Below are positions 9,137 to 16,371 of a stretch of 64,000 nucleotides of DNA, piece after piece. Positions within the stretch are counted from its first letter, which is position 1. Every line of letters begins with the position of its first letter. The DNA lies in assembly GCF_014692525.1 (NCBI RefSeq), contig NZ_JACNYL010000002.1:496001-560000 (forward strand). The letters run 5' to 3'. Under the pieces are notes generated by a model. It saw only the letters and a program-made list of their open reading frames with translations. It made no database searches and had not been told where the DNA came from. This stretch comes from Sphingobacterium chuzhouense (GTDB lineage Bacteria > Bacteroidota > Bacteroidia > Sphingobacteriales > Sphingobacteriaceae). The position numbers were made by a program, and so were the translations under genes.

Positions 9137-9155
9137 GGCGCTACATAACGGCACA

Positions 9156-9283
9156 TACCCTACGTAGCGACTAAGCACGCTGTAGCTGGTATGACTAAAA
9201 ATGCCGCTATCGAGTACGGTAAAGATGGTATACGGACTATTGCCATCAATGGTGGAGAATCTAATTTATATGGCAATTCTTAA
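9156..9283 (+). pseudogene. Fragment of an SDR dehydrogenase
   Basis: One frame reads YVATKHAVAGMTKNAA then IEYGKDGIRTIAIN and stops at 9281-9283. The YxxxK pair and the following helix are the active-site helix of short-chain dehydrogenases. No N-terminal Rossmann part or C-terminal end is present, so this is a relic of about 40 codons between the ATPase gene and the module-2 terminator. Confidence 0.7.
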
Positions 9284-9312
9284 TAGAAAGACAACCTTCT
9301 GATATTACCATA

Positions 9313-9345
9313 AAAAAACTCCCGAGGCATACACCCCGGGAGTTC
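9313..9345. terminator. Intrinsic terminator of module 2
   Basis: The hairpin AACTCCCGAGG...CCCCGGGAGTT lies just past the last small gene of module 2 (minus strand), with an A-run on the left that reads as T-run on the minus strand. It matches the module-1 terminator at 5678-5712. Confidence 0.75.
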
Positions 9346-9379
9346 TCAACAACATAAACCAAAAAAAGAAACTTACCAA

Positions 9380-9547
9380 TTACCGTCGTCGCCTTCGTCG
9401 CTTGCCTTCGAGAAGCCGACTGGTCAGGTAGCTGACCGCAGCACCTATGACAGCTACCAATGTCGTGTGCAAAAGGTTGCTCCAGTCAAAGCTGTTCCAA
9501 AGCGAGCAGATCGTGCCACCGAGTGTTCCATACTGCACATTACTCAT
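9380..9547 (-). CDS. Module 2: tiny membrane peptide with Arg-rich tail (holin-like)
   Basis: A 55-aa peptide beginning MSNVQYGTLGGTICSLWNSF, then a hydrophobic span (LLHTTLVAVIGAAVSYLTS) and a C-terminal RLLEGKRRRRRR. It was found by comparison with module 1 (5732-5905), with which it agrees almost throughout; differences are conservative, suggesting purifying selection. It overlaps the stop of the preceding gene. A membrane-active role is inferred from shape only. Confidence 0.65.
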   Translation of the reverse strand: MSNVQYGTLGGTICSLWNSFDWSNLLHTTLVAVIGAAVSYLTSRLLEGKRRRRRR

Positions 9548-9731
9548 GAGCCTCATCGCTGCCCTCCTTTCTTTCGGCTTCAGGGTTATCTTTCCCGTCC
9601 ATCACCTGCTCGATGATACCTAATCCAACCGCGATGTACTTCAACACGCTCATCGCCTTCGCCGGAAGCTTGATGGGCGCCAGCAGTACCACCTGTACTG
9701 CCTGGCTGATTTTTCGGATGACCTTTTTCAT
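9540..9731 (-). CDS. Module 2: 63-aa basic/amphipathic small protein
   Basis: A close copy of 5898-6092: MKKVIRKISQAVQVV at the start, KLPAKAMSVLKYIAVGLG in the middle and an acidic, charged end. It begins inside the stop region of the DUF5675 gene (ATGA-type overlap) and ends inside the start of the next peptide gene, so the three are translated as one coupled unit. Function unknown. Confidence 0.7.
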   Translation of the reverse strand: MKKVIRKISQAVQVVLLAPIKLPAKAMSVLKYIAVGLGIIEQVMDGKDNPEAERKEGSDEAHE

Positions 9732-10141
9732 CGCCCCTCCCGGATTAAAAGAAACACTTCATCTCCCTGCTCCCATAGAGTGTAGACCAGGGCCTTAAGT
9801 TTATCCAACGCTTTACGACTTTCAATACCCGTGCCCTCGCCGGTGAGCTCGGTGACAGGTGCGATGCAGCCCATTAGTTGCTTCATGGCGTTGTTGGCGG
9901 CGTGGATCAAGATGGCTTCGCGTCCCAGAACAGCCGGGATACCGATTTGCTCTCCGTGCTTGGTATACTTCCGCTTTTCCAGCTTATAACATCCCTCCGG
10001 GATACAGCTTAAACGCTGTATATTATTCCGGTCGGGTAGCTCGATGGTATGGCAAACCTGCTCGCCGTCGAAATAAATCGTTCCGTTGGTTCCCTGTTCT
10101 CCGTAAGTCCGTCGGAGAACCAAGGTGCTTTTCAATGCCAT
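9728..10141 (-). CDS. DUF5675 family protein (module 2, intact)
   Basis: A 137-aa protein recognised as DUF5675-like from its pattern: LVLRRTYGEQGTNGTIYFDG, then CHTIELPDRNN, CIPEGCYKLEKR and AVLGREAILIHAAN. The family occurs in bacteria and phages; its fold may be enzymatic but no activity is established. It sits 1 bp after the FN3 gene and overlaps the next small gene by 4 bp. The order FN3, DUF5675, two tiny peptides, terminator suggests an export or lysis-like cassette, possibly phage derived. The copy at 6089-6502 carries a nonsense codon. Confidence 0.75.
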   Translation of the reverse strand: MALKSTLVLRRTYGEQGTNGTIYFDGEQVCHTIELPDRNNIQRLSCIPEGCYKLEKRKYTKHGEQIGIPAVLGREAILIHAANNAMKQLMGCIAPVTELTGEGTGIESRKALDKLKALVYTLWEQGDEVFLLIREGR

Positions 10142-10142
10142 C

Positions 10143-10766
10143 TTATCTCACCAAAATATTTGCATTGTCACTCCAATCCCCTGTGCCCTGCGTATTCAAA
10201 GCACGTACCCGAACTTCGTATCGTTCAGCTACCATCAGCGGTGCGATGATATTTGCTCGGGAAGAACTTGTTACGAGACGTTCACTCCAGTCACTCTCTC
10301 CCTGCAACCGGTATTGATACTCATACATTAACACGTTCCGCTGTTTCTCAAAATCTAACCTCACCTGTCCGGATTGCCTCCCATCGCTCAGCTTTAGGCT
10401 TTCTACTTTCAACGGCACCTGTACGGTTCCGTTAGCACCATTTGTAGGGAACCCAGAGCTCAACAGCGTAGATAAGTGTCCATCCGCCGTTCCGTTTACA
10501 TAATACGCCAACTGGCGTAACGCAGCCTCTAACGGCAGGCGGCTTTCATTTTTGAGGGCCGTTTCCTCTGGTGAACCGCGTCGTCTTGCGGCTGACAGCT
10601 TCGTCGAGAAATCATCGACCAGTTGCTGTACCGATTCCAATGTCGGCGTCGGTTGTTCGAAATGTACATTGTCTGTCATGGCACCGATGATCGTTGCAGC
10701 GGTTACCATGAGCTCATCGTCTTTCATTCGTGTAAAGCCGATAAGCGCTTTAAATTTTGTAGCCAT
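10143..10766 (-). CDS. Fibronectin type III domain protein (module 2)
   Basis: A 207-aa protein. Residues 1-110 are alpha-helical, beginning MATKFKALIGFTRMKDDELM, with no signal peptide. Residues 115-207 form one FN3 domain (YEYQYRLQGESDW, then RYEVRVRALNTQGTGDWS). It is the first gene of module 2, preceded by the ribosome site GAGGAGAAC about 12 bp before the ATG. No export signal is visible although FN3 domains are usually extracellular, which would fit release by a lysis-like partner. Only its tail survives in module 1. Confidence 0.75.
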   Translation of the reverse strand: MATKFKALIGFTRMKDDELMVTAATIIGAMTDNVHFEQPTPTLESVQQLVDDFSTKLSAARRRGSPEETALKNESRLPLEAALRQLAYYVNGTADGHLSTLLSSGFPTNGANGTVQVPLKVESLKLSDGRQSGQVRLDFEKQRNVLMYEYQYRLQGESDWSERLVTSSSRANIIAPLMVAERYEVRVRALNTQGTGDWSDNANILVR

Positions 10767-10902
10767 TTTTTGTCTTTTTATGTTCTCCTCGCGAGATCGA
10801 ACAGTACAAACGTATAAAGTAACACTGCCTCAAATGAACTTTTGATAGGATTTGATAGAAATTGATAAGATTTGATAAAAATTAACCGGAAAAAGCGCGA
10901 TT
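10767..10902 (-). promoter_or_regulatory. Module 2 promoter with 11-bp direct repeats
   Basis: On the minus strand four TATCAAA-type units repeat about every 11 bp (complement of 10839-10880). They are followed by TTTG, about 20 bp, and TACGTTTG, a good match to the Bacteroidetes -33/-7 promoter, then the FN3 gene's ribosome site. One-helical-turn spacing of the repeats suggests an activator binding on one DNA face. A shortened relic (TTTGACAGGATTTGAA) recurs near 12150. Confidence 0.65.
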
Positions 10903-11257
10903 ATGTACATGTACATAGCGCCTACCTCCATGTAGTTAGCCGCTTTGTCACTGTACATAGCGAACAAGTCAAGGCACATAATCGACAAGTACAGGGACAA
11001 ACATCATAAGTCAGGCAACAACACGACCAAGTCCCCGGAGTTGATCAACAAGTCAGGGTACATAGGCGACAAGTCCTGTGCATGCATCGCAAACGCAAAG
11101 ATCATAACGGCCAAGTCAGGGAAGCAAACCATTTCCGCACCGGACAATGTCGATGCCGCAGGCAACATCATCGCTCAGTCATGGGACAACATCAATAAGT
11201 CACGTGCAGGCATCAACATGTACAAGTACATAGCCACGCTGATTATGCAAAAAAAGC
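10903..11257. repeat. Array of about 17 degenerate 21-bp units
   Basis: Laying the sequence out in steps of 21 bp from 10903 aligns a recurring core, roughly ACAAGTCAGGGxACAxCATCG, with AAGTCA or AAGTAC at the same phase in most units (10964, 10985, 11006 and on). The open frame across it (10945-11295, TTG start) has no ribosome site and only reflects 21 being divisible by three. The last third recurs at 12165-12283. The array lies between a regulator-like gene remnant and the FN3 operon promoter. 21 bp is two helical turns. Confidence 0.75.
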
Positions 11258-11340
11258 ATGACAAGCATGCTCCATCAGTTTTTAATGGTGGTTAACAGCT
11301 GGATGATTCGTACCAGCAGTTGTTGGAAAAGTAGGTGGTA
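11244..11340 (-). pseudogene. Internally deleted remnant of the MerR-like HTH gene
   Basis: The minus strand reads LLVRIIQLLTTIKN, stop, WSMLVMLF. This matches NHVIELLTNIKN..SELVKLF of the intact HTH gene at 12284-12640. It then jumps directly to the 3' junction (GC-T-ATCAG) shared with that locus. The DNA-binding half is gone. It shows that HTH gene plus 21-bp array existed as a unit twice. Confidence 0.6.
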
Positions 11341-11388
11341 CTTTTCTTTGCGATCAAGATAAAGAGGTTTGCTGCGACAGCTTTGATC

Positions 11389-11925
11389 TTATTGTTTTTT
11401 CGTATAGACGTACTGCGGTGCGTTACGTCCCTGCACCACCTTGCCATCGGCGTCCAACTCGAATAGCCTATCTTCGTCGATTCTAAGCTTCAAGTCGGTA
11501 TCTTTACCTTTAAGGTGTATGACGGATGCATTTTGGATCAATTCGTAAAGTCCGTTATCCTCTAGCGTTTTATTTTTACCCAGATAGGTACTGCTTATTC
11601 TATACGTACGATCATTATTGATCACGATGGTCGTTTGTATGCCGTCACAATCCTCACAAGGAACCGTTCCTTCGTAGGTTCCCTCGAAATCGCTGGGGTT
11701 GACCGACACATCCGTGGTCGCTACATCCGCATCCGCTGGAGTGCCAGCCTGATCTCCGGGCGCCGCGCTACCCTGGGTGGCGTTTTCAGTAGTATTTGTT
11801 GCAGTGCCATCGTTCGCTTGACGATTTCCTGAATCGCCGCATGACCACGCGCATACTAAACCTAATAAACATATGTACATCCAGTTGGATCTCCGGATTG
11901 TGGGCTTTTTTGATATCATAATCAT
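11389..11925 (-). CDS. NlpE-like lipoprotein (copper resistance protein NlpE N-terminal domain)
   Basis: A 178-aa lipoprotein. An N-terminal signal with lipobox (GLVCAWSC-G) is followed by a Thr/Ala/Asp-rich linker (about residues 35-75), then GTYEGTVPCEDCDGIQTTI, the signature of the NlpE N-terminal beta-barrel with its CxxC pair. In other bacteria NlpE-family lipoproteins respond to envelope stress or copper. The C-terminal half is a small beta-rich domain. The true start may be MISKK or MYICLL downstream. It lies between the two array copies and may be an insertion into the ancestral unit. Confidence 0.8.
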   Translation of the reverse strand: MIMISKKPTIRRSNWMYICLLGLVCAWSCGDSGNRQANDGTATNTTENATQGSAAPGDQAGTPADADVATTDVSVNPSDFEGTYEGTVPCEDCDGIQTTIVINNDRTYRISSTYLGKNKTLEDNGLYELIQNASVIHLKGKDTDLKLRIDEDRLFELDADGKVVQGRNAPQYVYTKKQ

Positions 11926-12164
11926 CTATTTATTTAAAAATATACTTTACATCTGTTGTCACTGCTCTGTTCCATTACGTACAAGAGCCTTTAAAAACAA
12001 GACAAGACAGGGTCGCGATTGGTTCTCCTATTTTTCACTTCGGGTAATAACCCCCGAGCATTACAGTAGAAAACAAATCGTTACCGTATAAATACCGCAT
12101 AGGCATTGCGCTGTCTTTATCGTATAAGCTTACCCAGCTCCAAATTAGCGTTTGACAGGATTTG

Positions 12165-12283
12165 AATAACATGTCGATGCCGCACCGCATACCATCGATC
12201 AGTCATCTGACAAAAACGACAGGACACGCGTACTGGCACCAACATGTATAAATAAATCGCCGTACTGATCAAGCGAAAAAAAC
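12165..12283. repeat. Second, shortened copy of the 21-bp array end
   Basis: From gtcgatgccgca through aacatgta to the A-run, this region aligns with 11146-11257 at roughly two thirds identity with a 2-bp length difference. Just before it, TTTGACAGGATTTGAA resembles the 11-bp operator repeats at 10839-10880. It is therefore an internally deleted copy of the whole control region, ending at the stop of the HTH gene. Confidence 0.65.
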
Positions 12284-12640
12284 TTATATCTTTCCGCTTC
12301 TCCTACTTTTCTTCAATGCTTCGATTAAATCTTCTTCAAAATACAAATCGCCACCGCTCAAACGCATTGGATCGAGTATTTCTTTTTTCAGATTACGGTT
12401 GTAGGTCGGTTCGGTCATATTCATCTTCTCCAGTACCTGTTCTTTTGTCCAGATGTGGCGCTCCTGCAGCGGCACGCGCTGTTGCCGTTTGATATCGACA
12501 AGTTCGCGAAACAATTTGACCAGTTCACTCAATAAGTTCTTAATGTTGGTTAGTAATTCGATTACATGATTCAGTCCGCTTTGCATAATTGGAAATATTA
12601 AAAAAAGCAACAGCCGAACAGCTTTCTGCCAGGCCAACAC
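12284..12640 (-). CDS. MerR-like helix-turn-helix protein
   Basis: Up to 118 aa. The N-terminal part is a leucine-rich helix (LNHVIELLTNIKNLLSELVK, likely coiled coil). It is followed by a winged-helix motif of the excisionase/MerR type: IWTKEQVLEKMNMTEPTYNR, then RLSGGDLYFEEDLIEALKKS. The likely start is the Met at MQSGLNHV (about 12583) since the sequence before it is hydrophobic and unlike the family. The relic at 11244-11340 is a second copy. The position upstream of the FN3/DUF5675 module suggests it could regulate that module. Confidence 0.7.
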   Translation of the reverse strand: MLAWQKAVRLLLFLIFPIMQSGLNHVIELLTNIKNLLSELVKLFRELVDIKRQQRVPLQERHIWTKEQVLEKMNMTEPTYNRNLKKEILDPMRLSGGDLYFEEDLIEALKKSRRSGKI

Positions 12641-12691
12641 ATGACCGGCCCACTCCTGTTGAATAGGTTTTACAAATAGGGATGAAAAAAA

Positions 12692-13645
12692 TTAATGCAA
12701 TGGAATAAAGTCATCCCAACTTTCGTAATCCATTGTCTCATTATCAGCCAAAAAATCCTCTACCAAAGTATTTTTCATTCCCGGACCAATGGTGCATATT
12801 GCCTTAATTTCGGCCGGTCTCAAGTTCTTTAAAAGACTGTTATATACCTCCGGCTGCAGTTTCAACGTTTTATTACGCGTATCTATCGTATATAGTACCA
12901 GCAACATATTGATGCTATAGTTCCGTGATATCTTTAATATCCATCGATCCAGCCCCCTATCTTCTAGCTCTTGCATAATCTTGTCGGCAAATACTTTCTC
13001 GCCGTTGGTGAGGAACACAAATCGGCCTCCCCGTTTACCGTAAATGGCGAAAATATCCAAAAAACGTACTTGCCCATTTTCCCTGACGGGCCCTATCTGC
13101 GTTTGCTTCATTATATCGTAAAACGGCATGTATATATAAAGATCTCCCTGCTCATCGTCTGGTTCTTCTACTGTATTGTCTTTTTCCCTCGCCCTGAAAA
13201 AATTCGTTGTTAATATATAACCGGGGTGATACCATAAAAATAAACTGTAGCCCCCGATGAATAGGAACAAGATCGGTACATAGGTTACAATATGAAAAAA
13301 TAAATAACCCACGGGATCATCGGTGGCTGAAACAGCCAACCAAACTATAAGTATATGAGTAATCAACACCGGCAGCACCACACGTATCAAATAGATTGGC
13401 CACAGCCTCTTAGACACCCAGCCTATGGTTTGCTTATTGATGGTCCAGTCATATCTATTCGCCTGTATCCATATATGCTGCGTCCCAATCCAAACAGCAT
13501 AAACACAAAAAAGTACGGCGACGCCCAGGGTTAAGGGCATAAAATTCCCACTGCTAACCCTATCCAGCACTCCCGGGTGCAACAACCTTAAATTAAATAG
13601 GGTTGCCGCTATGAATGCAAAAAGAAAAACAATAAAAGACTTCAA
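12692..13645 (-). CDS. Membrane protein with C-terminal LytTR-like DNA-binding domain
   Basis: A 317-aa protein. Four probable membrane helices lie in residues 1-150 (SFIVFLFAFIAATLF, LTLGVAVLFCVYAVWI, LPVLITHILIVWLAV, VPILFLFIGGYSLFLWY). The soluble C-terminal part contains DIFAIYGKRGGRFVFLTNG and LDRWILKISRNYSINML, the layout of a LytTR domain (short strands ending in sRsyliN). Such membrane LytTR proteins act as one-component transcription regulators. No kinase partner is adjacent. The LytTR call is by pattern and moderately sure. Confidence 0.6.
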   Translation of the reverse strand: MKSFIVFLFAFIAATLFNLRLLHPGVLDRVSSGNFMPLTLGVAVLFCVYAVWIGTQHIWIQANRYDWTINKQTIGWVSKRLWPIYLIRVVLPVLITHILIVWLAVSATDDPVGYLFFHIVTYVPILFLFIGGYSLFLWYHPGYILTTNFFRAREKDNTVEEPDDEQGDLYIYMPFYDIMKQTQIGPVRENGQVRFLDIFAIYGKRGGRFVFLTNGEKVFADKIMQELEDRGLDRWILKISRNYSINMLLVLYTIDTRNKTLKLQPEVYNSLLKNLRPAEIKAICTIGPGMKNTLVEDFLADNETMDYESWDDFIPLH

Positions 13646-13935
13646 ATTATTATATTTTGGTTATTGCGGTACGTCCGCACACGTCATTATTCAGTTCAAC
13701 TACTAAAGTAATAAATTTCTTTAAAAGCACAAATAAAAATCGTTCTAAAACAGAAAAATTAGCCATTGGTCTATCGGCATGGCTAATCTCCCTAAAGATG
13801 AAAACAATTATTTGGGAATTTTTTCTTTCCTCCCAAATCGAAAAACTATTATCTGGGAGTTTTTTCGGTGCTACCGGCTTGCTTCATATTATCGGAAGTT
13901 CTTATTTGGCTAACAGATTTTAAAACAAAAATAAT
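13646..13935. other. Intergenic region with two hairpins
   Basis: No gene is seen. Two imperfect hairpins are visible: TTAGCCATTGG...CATGGCTAA near 13759-13787, and ATTTGGGA...TCCCAAAT near 13811-13839 followed by a T-rich stretch after CTGGGAG. They may terminate transcription or mark the leader of the gene at 13936. Confidence 0.4.
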
Positions 13936-14328
13936 ATGAAACAGCTTTTTGACAATGCAGGCGTTGCCCTGCTGCAGACTTCTACGATCGCGCTTCCGGC
14001 GGCTGAATTGGCCGCCGAAGTCGCCTACATCCGTAGCGATTTTAAGGGATGGATAAGAGACAAATTTGACTTGCATCCCAACCAAGAACAGCAACTGGCG
14101 ATCATGCCGGATGATTTTACCCAACGACTTGCCCATGCGATTGCCGACCGTTATGAACAGCGTATGCCCGTACAGTTTTACAAAGAGACACGTGCGGAGG
14201 ATGACAGCACAGACCTCAAAGACCTTATTTTAAATGGCATGGACCAAGTTACATACACTCTTGGTTCAGAACCGAGCGTAACGATTCCTGATCTTGCCAT
14301 CTGGATACGCTACAAGCGAAACATCTAA
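13936..14328 (+). CDS. Hypothetical protein
   Basis: I do not recognise this 130-aa protein. It is soluble and mostly helical at the N-terminus (TIALPAAELAAEVAYIRSDF, then LHPNQEQQLAIMPDDF). A C-terminal beta-like segment (VTYTLGSEPSVTIPDL) ends in a basic tail (YKRNI). There is no signal peptide. It is followed 12 bp later by a perfect 13-bp-arm inverted repeat and is probably transcribed alone. Confidence 0.6.
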   Translation: MKQLFDNAGVALLQTSTIALPAAELAAEVAYIRSDFKGWIRDKFDLHPNQEQQLAIMPDDFTQRLAHAIADRYEQRMPVQFYKETRAEDDSTDLKDLILNGMDQVTYTLGSEPSVTIPDLAIWIRYKRNI

Positions 14329-14340
14329 AACAATCAGCCT

Positions 14341-14377
14341 TTTCCCTTGGAAACTAGCCGAACAGCGTTTCCAAGGG
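14341..14377. promoter_or_regulatory. Perfect 13-bp inverted repeat
   Basis: TTCCCTTGGAAAC, a 12-base loop, then GTTTCCAAGGGAA. It lies directly after the gene at 13936. There is no T-tract behind it, so it is either a weak terminator, an mRNA-stabilising hairpin or an operator for the AraC gene downstream. Confidence 0.5.
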
Positions 14378-14426
14378 AATCCAAAAATTCTCTACCTTAG
14401 CATTTAAACCGGGTATTATGAAACTT

Positions 14427-14470
14427 GCATGGATTGCCTTCCAAAAGATGGCATACGCAATTCATGCAAA
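14427..14470. promoter_or_regulatory. Imperfect palindrome upstream of the AraC-type gene
   Basis: TTGCATGGATTGCC and GGCATACGCAATTCATGCAA are inverted copies apart from a few inserted bases, with a short spacer. It lies in the 5' region of the AraC-type gene if translation begins at 14502, and could be an autoregulatory site. Confidence 0.45.
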
Positions 14471-14501
14471 CTTCACTACCTTTCAAAAACAAACTATTCT
14501 A

Positions 14502-15497
14502 ATGAAAAAGAGCATGCATCTGTGCTTGCATGCGTACTTTGAACAAGTGCGTTCATTAAGCGATCTAACGGAAAGCGAGCCCCGTACGCTGATGCGAAAC
14601 GCCGAAGCGACCTACTGGAAGAATAAAGGTGAAGAAGCTCTATTACAAGAGTTTGACGGACATCAGGGATACCTGTACTATATTGATGTCTTGCTCCAAA
14701 AAGAACGCTGCATACCGTTTGAAACAGACCATGCCGATCTGCACATCCTCTATGTACTTTCGAACAATAACACGATAAGTGTCAATGATCAGCAGACCAA
14801 TGCTGTTTGCCAGGTAGCCGGGCAACGCGCCGTTTATCTCTATCTCCCAACCGATGAGTACCAATTTCATCTACCACAAGGCGTCACAACAATATTTGGC
14901 TTTTATTTCCGCGCCTCTATTTTCCGAAAAGGAAATGAACGATCCTATGATTTTATCCATCCCTTGCTTGATGCGCACCGTCAGCAGTCGGAATTCCCCC
15001 TCGCCAGCAGAGATTTCTTGGTGGGACCACGCACGCGGTATCACATCGAGCGGCTGTGCGAAAACCTGCATCCCACACAGCTTAACAACGATCACTTCGT
15101 CATGGGCAAACTCCTAGACCTTATAGACCTTTCGAGAATAAAGATCGTACAGGAGGATACTAAAATCCATTACGAACGGCATATCGCGGAAGAAGCCCGC
15201 GAACTTCTCGCCCTGTATATAGCGCACGACGGGCAAAGCGCCGAGCTGAAAAAACTGGAAGACGATTTAGCGCCTACCCTCGCCACCATCAACCGGTTAC
15301 ATAAGAGGTATTTTGGTACAACGTTACAACAGCTCCGGGACGACCTACTGCTCGAAAGAGCATGTGATCTACTCCAATCGGGATTATCCCCCACAGAATG
15401 TGCCTACGAGCTCAATTACAATTCGCCAGAAGCTTTTTATCATTTCTTCAAGAAAAACAAAGGGTTAAGCCCGCTATCCTATCTTAAAACTTTATAG
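14502..15497 (+). CDS. AraC family transcriptional regulator
   Basis: A 331-aa protein. The N-terminal part (1-220) is a ligand- or dimerisation-type domain without a clear signature. The C-terminal 100 residues hold the two HTH motifs: LATINRLHKRYFGTTLQQLR, then LLQSGLSPTECAYELNYNS and FYHFFKKNKGLSPLSYLK, a typical AraC ending. The ATG at 14502 is preferred over 14418 because the intervening 84 bp carry an inverted repeat and the extra residues are unlike the family. The target may be the MauE-like gene just downstream. Confidence 0.85.
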   Translation: MKKSMHLCLHAYFEQVRSLSDLTESEPRTLMRNAEATYWKNKGEEALLQEFDGHQGYLYYIDVLLQKERCIPFETDHADLHILYVLSNNNTISVNDQQTNAVCQVAGQRAVYLYLPTDEYQFHLPQGVTTIFGFYFRASIFRKGNERSYDFIHPLLDAHRQQSEFPLASRDFLVGPRTRYHIERLCENLHPTQLNNDHFVMGKLLDLIDLSRIKIVQEDTKIHYERHIAEEARELLALYIAHDGQSAELKKLEDDLAPTLATINRLHKRYFGTTLQQLRDDLLLERACDLLQSGLSPTECAYELNYNSPEAFYHFFKKNKGLSPLSYLKTL

Positions 15498-15638
15498 GCT
15501 TTCTGCTTATGTAAAAAATAGCCGAGTCGCCGTATGCGGGATACGTACGCGTATTTGCATCCCTGTACAAGCCTTTCTTATCACTCCTTATCAGTTCGGG
15601 GTATCATCTCTTGTCAGTAGCTGCGTCTTTTCGTGCTA

Positions 15639-15690
15639 TACTTTTGTATCAGACACTGGTTCATCATGACCAGCGCTTGATACAAAAGAA
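15639..15690 (+). promoter_or_regulatory. Promoter overlapped by a 48-bp palindrome
   Basis: CTTTTGTATCA...TGATACAAAAG (15641-15651 and 15678-15688) encloses CTGGT...ACCAG, a nearly perfect two-step inverted repeat ending 2 bp before the ATG at 15691. TACTTTTG at 15639-15646 fits the -7 element, so the left arm overlaps the promoter and the right arm covers the ribosome-binding region. Confidence 0.6.
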
Positions 15691-16257
15691 ATGAAAACAC
15701 GGATAACACATATCACTTCACATAGTTTACACATCTTCCTGATGCTGTTTTGGTTGTATGTCGCACTCGACAAACTTTGGGACTTACCGAATTTCCATCG
15801 TGCATTGCTCAAGCAGCCCTTTCCTGACGGGTGGGCAAACATATTGTATTGGGCATTGCCTATGGCGGAATTGGGTTTAGCATTACTATTCGTGTTATCG
15901 AGAAAAGGATATACCTACGTCCTGTCCGCCTTTCTTATGCTTTCTTTTACGATTTACATCGGCTTAGGCGTAGCTGGCTTCTATGCCAAGCGTCCTTGTG
16001 GATGTGCCTCTGTATTCAGCGGACTATCGTGGGATTGGCACCTCCTTGCAAACATCGTGCTATTGGGCCTGTCTATACTGGGGAGATTCCTTTGTGGATC
16101 GCCTGCACCCACAGACCATGGAAAAGAGCAATATGCACACGCAGGCAGAAGCCAGCCCACGCTATCGACAATCGCTATCCCGCTCTACGATGGTGGTTTT
16201 TTCATACGGATAAGGTTTCCGAGGAGATTTGCGCCCTTCCCGGGTAGGCCGGTATAG
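15691..16257 (+). CDS. MauE/DoxX-like integral membrane protein
   Basis: A 188-aa protein with four membrane helices: HIFLMLFWLYVALDKLW, WALPMAELGLALLFVL, YVLSAFLMLSFTIYIGLG, LANIVLLGLSILGRF. RPCGCASVFSGLSW between helices three and four carries the Cys pair typical of MauE-like proteins of Bacteroidetes, which are thought to handle disulfide redox transfer in the membrane. The C-terminal 45 residues are poorly conserved-looking. A strong palindrome overlaps its promoter. It is next to a small exported protein with a CxNxC pattern. Confidence 0.75.
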   Translation: MKTRITHITSHSLHIFLMLFWLYVALDKLWDLPNFHRALLKQPFPDGWANILYWALPMAELGLALLFVLSRKGYTYVLSAFLMLSFTIYIGLGVAGFYAKRPCGCASVFSGLSWDWHLLANIVLLGLSILGRFLCGSPAPTDHGKEQYAHAGRSQPTLSTIAIPLYDGGFFIRIRFPRRFAPFPGRPV

Positions 16258-16271
16258 CTAAACCTAAATTA

Positions 16272-16371
16272 TACGTTTGTGGTGTAAGCGTAAAAAATGC
16301 CGCCGGGGAATCAGTGATCATTCCGCCCCGTAAAAGATGGAGAGCGATCAGCAGTTATTTAAACAAATAAT
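16272..16371 (+). promoter_or_regulatory. Promoter and GC-rich leader hairpin
   Basis: TACGTTTG at 16272-16279 fits the Bacteroidetes -7 element. The leader then contains CGGGGAAT...ATTCCGCCCCG (about 16304-16330), a stable hairpin, before the ATG at 16372. It could attenuate translation or protect the transcript. Confidence 0.45.

Noticed and set aside
9859..10317. 152-aa plus-strand ORF
   Set aside because: Antisense to the DUF5675 and FN3 genes, which have clear family patterns.
10945..11295. 116-codon open frame with Lys/Ser-rich seven-residue periodicity
   Set aside because: TTG start without ribosome site; the periodicity follows from the 21-bp DNA repeat, and the end runs into a reverse-strand gene relic.
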